DNA of 31,601 nt. Source: an uncultured Porphyromonadaceae bacterium. GTDB taxonomy: Bacteria > Bacteroidota > Bacteroidia > Bacteroidales > Muribaculaceae. Numbering within the stretch: position 1 is the first letter of the stretch; each line of letters starts with the position of its first letter. The notes beneath the pieces are model-generated. The model saw only the letters and a program-made list of their open reading frames with translations. It had not been told where the DNA came from and did not search any database. The stretch covers positions 1 through 31,601 of the forward strand of contig URQP01000013.1 in the NCBI GenBank assembly GCA_900550025.1, given 5' to 3'. Shown piece after piece: positions 27,151-31,601 of the stretch. The position numbers were made by a program, and so were the translations under genes.

Positions 27151-27158
27151 CAAAGTTA
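27151..27158 (-). promoter_or_regulatory. Bacteroidota -7 box for metK
   Basis: Read on the minus strand this is TAACTTTG, 137 bases before the metK ATG, implying a leader of roughly 130 bases. A TTTTG lies only 12 bases upstream rather than the usual 19 or so. Confidence 0.55.
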
Positions 27159-27197
27159 TAGCGTTTCCGTCAAAACTCATCACCGCAAAGGTGAAAA

Positions 27198-27229
27198 GTT
27201 GCAAATGGGCCATATTATTCCTACCTTTG
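27198..27229 (+). promoter_or_regulatory. Promoter for lysO pair
   Basis: GTTG (27198-27201), a 20-base spacer and TACCTTTG (27222-27229) precede the first lysO ATG by 44 bases. It diverges from the metK promoter. Confidence 0.65.
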
Positions 27230-27273
27230 CACCCCGTTTTTGGAAAATACACAAATTCAAAAACCTTTATTTT

Positions 27274-27546
27274 ATGATAATCATATTGTCCTTGCTTTTC
27301 GGAAGCATAGCCATTGGTTGCATATGCAAAAACATAAAAGCGCTGAAAGCATTCAGCGACAAGGTTTCGATAACCATCCTGCTGCTTTTGCTGACTTTGG
27401 GATTGTCGGTAGGCTCGCAAGATTCCGTAACCGGCAATTTGCTCAATCTCGGATTCATTGCTTTGGCAATCGCCGTAGCCTGTGTGGCAGGAAGCGTACT
27501 TTTCACCTACGGCATATCGCGGTTAGCGGAAAGGAGGCGGAAATGA
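27274..27546 (+). CDS. Lysine exporter LysO, N-terminal subunit
   Basis: A 90-residue membrane protein with three hydrophobic segments (about 1-17, 32-48 and 56-80). It corresponds to the first part of E. coli LysO (YbjE), which exports lysine and the toxic analog thialysine. The identification comes mainly from the next gene, which matches the remainder of LysO closely. The ATG at 27274 is chosen; an upstream frame runs through the promoter. The last bases overlap the next gene as ATGA (27543-27546), so the halves are translationally coupled and probably form one transporter. Split LysO proteins are known to me as a Bacteroidota pattern, not as a mutation: the break falls between helices and both halves have clean starts and stops. 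Confidence 0.78.
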   Translation: MIIILSLLFGSIAIGCICKNIKALKAFSDKVSITILLLLLTLGLSVGSQDSVTGNLLNLGFIALAIAVACVAGSVLFTYGISRLAERRRK

Positions 27547-28169
27547 AATGGATTATCACCGTAATAGCAGTATTCTGCACCGGCATACTTGCCGGATGCT
27601 CAGGAATTATCCCGCATAGCTGGTCTTCATCGGATATTTCCACTATCATTCTCTACATATTAGTGGTACAAGTAGGCTTAAGCATCGGAATGTCAGGCAA
27701 CCTTATGAAGATAGCCAAAGAGACGAATCTCACGACAATCCTCGTACCGGCTTGCACCGTCGTAGGCTCGCTTGCGTTTGCCGCCATGCTAAGTTTGTTT
27801 CTGAAAGGGTTCAGTGCCACCGAATGTATGGCACTCGGCAGCGGATTCGGATATTATTCACTGTCGTCAGTGCTGATTTCCGAAATAAAGGAGCCACTTG
27901 TAGGGGCGCAGAAAGCCGCGGAATTAGGCATACTGGCACTACTTGCCAATATCTTCCGCGAGCTGATAGCAATCAGTATGACACCTTATCTCCGCAGAAC
28001 TTTCGGTAGACTCTCACCAGTATCGGCCGCCGGTGTGACCTCGATGGACGTATTGCTTCCTACCATCGTGAAATATTCTGGGAAAGAGACTATGCCGGCC
28101 GCATTAGTCAACGGAATAGCCCTTGAGATTCTGACGCCACTGTTGGTCTGCTATTTCGCGTCAATCTAA
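27543..28169 (+). CDS. lysO: Lysine exporter LysO, C-terminal subunit
   Basis: A 208-residue polytopic inner-membrane protein matching the main part of the LysO family (DUF340, PF03956). The conserved segments are visible in order: LVVQVGLSIGMSGN, ALGSGFGYYSLSSVLISE, ALLANIFRELIAISMTPYLRR, AGVTSMDVLLPTIVKYSG and PAALVNGIALEILTPLLV. The Phe-Arg-Glu and Thr-Ser-Met-Asp segments are the family's most conserved sites. The start ATG overlaps the stop of the N-terminal partner by four bases. A string ILAGC near the N-terminus mimics a lipobox but aligns with a transmembrane helix of LysO. No clear terminator follows, and the next gene is 140 bases on. Confidence 0.88.
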   Translation: MKWIITVIAVFCTGILAGCSGIIPHSWSSSDISTIILYILVVQVGLSIGMSGNLMKIAKETNLTTILVPACTVVGSLAFAAMLSLFLKGFSATECMALGSGFGYYSLSSVLISEIKEPLVGAQKAAELGILALLANIFRELIAISMTPYLRRTFGRLSPVSAAGVTSMDVLLPTIVKYSGKETMPAALVNGIALEILTPLLVCYFASI

Positions 28170-28309
28170 GAATAGCACCTATTCATTAACCATTTTAGTG
28201 TGAATTATACAGACCGTTTGTAAAACTTTGCTATTTCTCCGCAATTAATGGCTGCTGTGGCGCAGTTTTTGCCTCCCTGATTGTTTATACAAGAAAAGGA
28301 GAGAGAAAT

Positions 28310-28867
28310 ATGAGAAGTTTTAGGTTTGTAGCACTTGCCGTGCTGATAAGCATGGCCGTGCAGACACAGTTTCTTCATGCCCACGAAGTAACAGAGGAAG
28401 AAGAAAAAGCGATACAGGAACAACTCGACAGCATCATGCACACGGAAGCCGTCAAAGCCATAAACGACACTGCCTTCACAATCGAGGCAAGCCGTGTGAC
28501 ATTCCGGACAGGTTACACCGCGAACGTGACACCAAGCACTAATTTCATAACCGTCAACAAGAACAAGGCATCCGTGCAGACGGCTTTCAATGTCCCCATA
28601 AGCGGACCGAACGGCATGGGCGGGGTTACGGTCGAAGGCACTGTAACAAACTACCGTGTCACTACCGATAAAAAGAGCGGCGACACGATGGTCTCGATGT
28701 CAATAATGGGCGTGGGCATATCCGCCACCGCCAACATCCGGCTTTTCAAGGACTGCAACAAGGCCACTGCCGAGATTATGCCCGATTTCAATTCCGACAA
28801 CCTGCGGCTGTCAGGAATATTGCTGCCACCGGAAAGGAGCACCGTGTTCAAAGGACGGAGCTTATAA
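28310..28867 (+). CDS. DUF4251 family secreted protein
   Basis: A 185-residue exported protein with a signal peptide ending near residue 25 (FLHAHEV). An acidic helical stretch follows (EVTEEEEKAIQEQLDSI), then a beta-rich domain with the family hallmarks FTIEASRVTFRTGY, PSTNFITVNKNKASVQ, GPNGMGGVTVEGTVTNYRV and the end ILLPPERSTVFKG. These match DUF4251, a Bacteroidota family of unknown function. An AAGGAG site (28296-28301) nine bases before the ATG is a good Shine-Dalgarno match, rare in this phylum. It is followed at 29 bases by a DUF4136 lipoprotein and then a barrel protein, probably one envelope operon. The promoter is unclear; the best candidate (AAACTTTG at 28223-28230) misses one consensus base. 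Confidence 0.85.
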   Translation: MRSFRFVALAVLISMAVQTQFLHAHEVTEEEEKAIQEQLDSIMHTEAVKAINDTAFTIEASRVTFRTGYTANVTPSTNFITVNKNKASVQTAFNVPISGPNGMGGVTVEGTVTNYRVTTDKKSGDTMVSMSIMGVGISATANIRLFKDCNKATAEIMPDFNSDNLRLSGILLPPERSTVFKGRSL

Positions 28868-28896
28868 TCTACAATCATTTTTAAATTCTACAACGT

Positions 28897-29532
28897 ATGA
28901 AAAAATTGTTTTTATTTACTATTCCATTGGTGTTACTGGCATCGTGCGAGAAAGACCCGGATATGGAAAATCTTGACGGCGACCTTGCCGTCTATACCGA
29001 CTATGCGCCGGATGCCGACTTCGGCTCGTTCGACACATACTACCTGCCCGACAGCATCCTTGAAGTCAACGGCAACCGCGCCACATTCTGGAAAGACGAG
29101 AATTCAGACAAGATAATATCGGAAATAGAGTCAGAAATGAATGATAAAGGATACACAAGAACCGGTGACAAGGAAACGGCCTCATTAGGAATACAAGTGT
29201 CCTACCTCGCAGAAAACAACCGCGTCATTGTGGACGGCGGAGGGTGGTATCCCGGCTGGTGGGACTACAGTTTCTGGGGTCCGTGGTGGGGAGGATGGTA
29301 TTACCCATACACCGTATCCTACACATACAGCTACGCCACCCACTCGCTGATGATAGAAATGGCGGATCTCCAGAAGAAAAACGACGGAGAAACAAAAAAC
29401 AGGCTACCGATAATCTGGTTCGGCGAGGCTTACGGTTTCCGCTACGGCAACAACCGCTATGACATGAACTTAATATTGGACGGGATAGATCAGGCATTCA
29501 GGCAGTCGGATTATCTCGGCAAAAACAAATAG
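28897..29532 (+). CDS. DUF4136 family lipoprotein
   Basis: A 211-residue lipoprotein with signal peptide and lipobox LLASC (lipidated Cys17). The residues after the cysteine (Glu-Lys-Asp) resemble the acidic/lysine export signal that sends Bacteroidota lipoproteins to the cell surface. The mature domain has VYTDYAPDADFGSFDTYYLP near its start and ISEIESEMNDKGYTR, both typical of DUF4136. A striking Trp/Tyr/Gly-rich segment (residues 114-138) precedes TYSYATHSLMIEMADLQ. The C-terminal NLILDGIDQAFRQ completes the domain. Function is unknown for the family. It lies between the DUF4251 gene and a barrel gene that starts 13 bases downstream, which suggests an outer-membrane assembly. Confidence 0.88.
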   Translation: MKKLFLFTIPLVLLASCEKDPDMENLDGDLAVYTDYAPDADFGSFDTYYLPDSILEVNGNRATFWKDENSDKIISEIESEMNDKGYTRTGDKETASLGIQVSYLAENNRVIVDGGGWYPGWWDYSFWGPWWGGWYYPYTVSYTYSYATHSLMIEMADLQKKNDGETKNRLPIIWFGEAYGFRYGNNRYDMNLILDGIDQAFRQSDYLGKNK

Positions 29533-29545
29533 GAGGAAACAAAAT

Positions 29546-30181
29546 ATGGGAACTATATTTCAAAAATACGGAAAAACAATAGTCCTGCTACTTGCCGCAA
29601 CCGTTTTGACAATTCCGGCCTCGGCAAGAAAATATGCAGACGACATGCACGTGATAATCGACTGGCAAATGAATGCGCCGCTCAATTCCGGCTTCACAAG
29701 CGGAATAAGCGGTTGGGGAATGAATTTTGAGGGGCTTTTCGACGTGACACCGAATTTCACCGTCGGCGCGTTCGTGAATTTCCATACCAACCACGAATAT
29801 TTCGGCAGGCAGGCCATTCCGCTGTCTCCCACAGAAACATTGACAACCGACCGCCAGAATTCGGCATTCCAACTGCCATTCGGATTGTCAGGCGCAGTAA
29901 ACTTCGTAGACCACGGACGTTTTATCCCTTATTTCGGAGTCAAGACGGGAGCAATGTTCGCGCGCAACACCTCGTACTACAATGTTTATTATGCCCAAGA
30001 CAAAAGCTGGGGCTACTACGTGTCGCCGGAAATAGGCATCCGGATTTATCCTGCAAAAACGAGACATTTCGGATTCCACGTCGCAGGTTTCTACAATTTT
30101 GCCACCAACAAGTCGCAAGTGCTCTCCACCGGCATCGACAATCAAAGCAACATCGGATTCCGTGTCGGCGTGTTTTTCTGA
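29546..30181 (+). CDS. Small outer-membrane beta-barrel protein
   Basis: A 211-residue exported protein with a signal peptide ending after ASA (residue about 27). The mature chain is a run of amphipathic strands (GWGMNFEGLFDVTPNFTVGAF, FQLPFGLSGAVNFVD, RFIPYFGVKTGAMFAR, WGYYVSPEIGIRIYP, FGFHVAGFYNFAT) ending in IGFRVGVFF with a terminal phenylalanine, as in 8-strand OmpX/OmpW-type barrels. A strong AGGAGG (29531-29536) nine bases before the ATG is unusual for Bacteroidota. It is the last gene of the DUF4251-DUF4136-barrel cluster and is followed by a clear terminator. Transport or structural role cannot be decided. Confidence 0.85.
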   Translation: MGTIFQKYGKTIVLLLAATVLTIPASARKYADDMHVIIDWQMNAPLNSGFTSGISGWGMNFEGLFDVTPNFTVGAFVNFHTNHEYFGRQAIPLSPTETLTTDRQNSAFQLPFGLSGAVNFVDHGRFIPYFGVKTGAMFARNTSYYNVYYAQDKSWGYYVSPEIGIRIYPAKTRHFGFHVAGFYNFATNKSQVLSTGIDNQSNIGFRVGVFF

Positions 30182-30213
30182 CAAGCAGACGGGTTTAAAT
30201 CTTTCATAAGGCC

Positions 30214-30259
30214 AACGGCGGATTGCGGATTCTTTCCGGTAATCCGCCGTTATGTTTTT
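30214..30259 (+). terminator. Intrinsic terminator of envelope cluster
   Basis: AACGGCGGATT (30214-30224) pairs perfectly with AATCCGCCGTT (30241-30251). The interior can add a CGG-CCG stem. A T run (30255-30259) follows three bases after the stem. Confidence 0.88.
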
Positions 30260-30299
30260 AAACATCCGCCTGTATGTGCCTGCATTCTCCGCATTTGCT

Positions 30300-30307
30300 T
30301 AAATTTG
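30300..30307 (+). promoter_or_regulatory. Bacteroidota -7 box for C-S lyase gene
   Basis: TAAATTTG matches TAnnTTTG, 23 bases before the ATG at 30331. No clear -33 box is seen. Confidence 0.6.
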
Positions 30308-30330
30308 CTGAAAAATAAAAACATCAAGAT

Positions 30331-31497
30331 ATGGATTTCGACAAAATAATTGACAGGAAGAATACCGACTGCGTCAAATATGACGGACTGCGCCAAAATT
30401 TCGGCCGTGACGATTTATTGCCACTATGGATTGCCGATATGGATTTTGAAGTATGCCCGGCCATTTACGAGGCTATTGAAAAGCGTGTCAATCATAAAAT
30501 ATACGGTTATCCAATAGCCCGCGACTGCTATTGGGACTCCATCACCGGATGGCTTGCCCGCCGCCACGGCTTTGCTGTAAAGCGCGACGAACTTTGCTAC
30601 ATTCCGGGTATTGTCCGCGGAATAGGCTACGTGGTGAACTATTTCACCTCTCCGGGCGACAAGGTGCTGATTCAGGAGCCTGTCTACCATCCATTCAAGA
30701 ACGTGGTGGAAGGCAACGGACGAATTGTCATAAACAACCAGCTTCACTACTCCGGCGGGACGCTTACAATGGATTTCGACGATTTGGAATCCAAGATAAA
30801 AGCGGAAAAGCCGAAAATGATGATTCTTTGCAACCCGCACAATCCCGGAGGAATAGTATGGAAAAAAGAAGACCTGCAAAAAGTGGCCCATATCTGCGCT
30901 TCAAACAATGTAATCATAATAAGCGATGAGATCCACGCCGACATCGAGCTGTTCGGCAACCGGTACACACCATTCGCCACCGTGTCGGAAGAGGCGGCCA
31001 TGAACAGCATCGTGCTCGGCGCACCGTCGAAGACATTCAACATACCGGGGCTGGTAAGCTCGTGGTGCGTGATAAAGAATCCTGCCATACGCAAAGGGTT
31101 CTTCAAATGGATGGAAGTGAACGAGTTCAGCTCTCCCACGATGTTCGTCACCCTTGCCACGGAAGCGGCATATACAAAAGGAGAAGCATGGCTTGACGAA
31201 TTGCTGAAATACTTGGAAAGCAACATCCTTTTTGTCGAAAAATATCTTGAAGACAACATACCGGAAATCAAACCTCTGCGCCCACAAGCGTCGTTCCTGA
31301 TGTGGCTCGACTGCTCGGCCACAGGGCTGAAAGGGCTGCGTCTGGATGATTTGTTCATTTCTAAAGCCCACCTTGCGCTCAACGACGGCGAAATGTTCGG
31401 CCCCGGAGGAGAATACCACATGCGCCTCAACGTGGCATGTCCGCGCAAAGTCCTCGAAAAAGCACTGTCACAACTTAAAGAGGCGGTAAGACAATAA
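30331..31497 (+). CDS. patB: MalY/PatB-type pyridoxal-phosphate C-S lyase
   Basis: A 388-residue fold-type I aminotransferase-family enzyme of the MalY/PatB group. These mostly act as cystathionine beta-lyases, cleaving C-S bonds of cystathionine or cysteine conjugates to pyruvate, ammonia and a thiol. Features in order are LPLWIADMDFEVCPAI (30-45), typical of the group, YGYPIARDCYW, the CNPHNPGG segment (167-174), the PLP-ring aspartate in IISDEIHADI (Asp199), the Schiff-base lysine Lys234 in GAPSKTFNIPGL and the carboxylate-binding arginine in HMRLNVACPR. It is monocistronic. The exact substrate (methionine pathway or sulfur scavenging) is not given by context. Confidence 0.9.
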   Translation: MDFDKIIDRKNTDCVKYDGLRQNFGRDDLLPLWIADMDFEVCPAIYEAIEKRVNHKIYGYPIARDCYWDSITGWLARRHGFAVKRDELCYIPGIVRGIGYVVNYFTSPGDKVLIQEPVYHPFKNVVEGNGRIVINNQLHYSGGTLTMDFDDLESKIKAEKPKMMILCNPHNPGGIVWKKEDLQKVAHICASNNVIIISDEIHADIELFGNRYTPFATVSEEAAMNSIVLGAPSKTFNIPGLVSSWCVIKNPAIRKGFFKWMEVNEFSSPTMFVTLATEAAYTKGEAWLDELLKYLESNILFVEKYLEDNIPEIKPLRPQASFLMWLDCSATGLKGLRLDDLFISKAHLALNDGEMFGPGGEYHMRLNVACPRKVLEKALSQLKEAVRQ

Positions 31498-31556
31498 GAT
31501 TTCACTACATTTACAGAATGTCGGATGCGTCTCGGCAATACAAATTCTGAAATATG

Positions 31557-31564
31557 TACCTTTG
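31557..31564 (+). promoter_or_regulatory. Bacteroidota -7 box for right-edge gene
   Basis: TACCTTTG matches TAnnTTTG, 22 bases before an ATG at 31587. The distance agrees with other promoters in the window, which supports that ATG as a real start. Confidence 0.6.
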
Positions 31565-31586
31565 TACCGTATAAACAAGCGTCAAA

Positions 31587-31601
31587 ATGAAGAAATTCAT
31601 A
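31587..31601 (+). CDS. First codons of a gene cut by the window edge
   Basis: ATG and four codons (Met-Lys-Lys-Phe-Ile) run off the right edge, 22 bases behind a TACCTTTG promoter box. The Met-Lys-Lys-hydrophobic start is usual for signal peptides in this phylum. Nothing else can be said about it. Confidence 0.5.

Noticed and set aside
27591..27602. Lipobox-like ILAGC at the start of the LysO C-terminal subunit
   Set aside because: The segment aligns with a transmembrane helix of E. coli LysO and the protein is a polytopic transporter, so lipidation is unlikely.
28248..28280. Ten-codon open frame (Met-Ala-Ala-Val-Ala-Gln...) upstream of the DUF4251 gene, a possible leader peptide
   Set aside because: No ribosome site, no pairing alternatives and no regulatory codon run were visible; a frame of this length is expected by chance.

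Overview
The window reads as chromosomal DNA of a Bacteroidota bacterium of the order Bacteroidales; a gut Muribaculaceae or Bacteroides-like species is plausible but not proven. The grounds are: promoters of the TAnnTTTG type in front of nearly every transcription unit, few Shine-Dalgarno sites, a TopA with C-terminal repeats and no zinc fingers, families typical of the phylum (DUF4251, DUF4136, PCMD, Fn3/choice-of-anchor J secreted proteins), and a lysine exporter LysO encoded as two overlapping genes. I found no rRNA, tRNA, CRISPR array, insertion sequence or prophage.

Layout. At 1-4.4 kb the tail of an unidentified gene meets the leftward operon dtd-mazG-like-deoC, which diverges from topA. 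At 4.5-9.3 kb come a membrane-anchored TPR protein, a leftward PurF-like protein that has lost its glutaminase residues, and a rightward nadB-panB pair (first steps of NAD and pantothenate synthesis). At 9.3-13.4 kb come a secreted metallophosphoesterase (leftward), threonine aldolase overlapping xpt (rightward), and a XerD-type recombinase (leftward). At 13.4-18.1 kb are two leftward secreted proteins: a PCMD-domain protein and a 1167-residue multidomain protein with a sorting-domain-like C-terminus. At 18.1-19.6 kb hpt and adk run rightward (purine salvage and nucleotide balance).

At 19.6-25.7 kb a secreted GH2 beta-galactosidase-like enzyme diverges from the most distinctive accessory locus: ECF sigma factor, membrane anti-sigma-like protein, small secreted protein and two tandem homologous outer-membrane barrel proteins. 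The second barrel gene is broken by a one-base insertion and is much more AT-rich than the first. Behind it lies a 34-bp tandem repeat. At 25.7-31.6 kb are metK (leftward), the split lysO pair, a three-gene envelope cluster (DUF4251, DUF4136 lipoprotein, small barrel), a MalY/PatB-type C-S lyase, and the first five codons of one more gene.

Several genes bear on purines and one-carbon or sulfur metabolism (purF-like, xpt, hpt, adk, metK, ltaE, patB), but they sit in separate transcription units. The strongest points for follow-up are the degenerate PurF, the sigma/barrel operon with its frameshifted paralog, a threonine aldolase mRNA that is probably leaderless, and a nested inverted repeat behind topA. 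Several gene starts were moved to internal ATG codons because the longer reading frames begin at TTG or run through a promoter.
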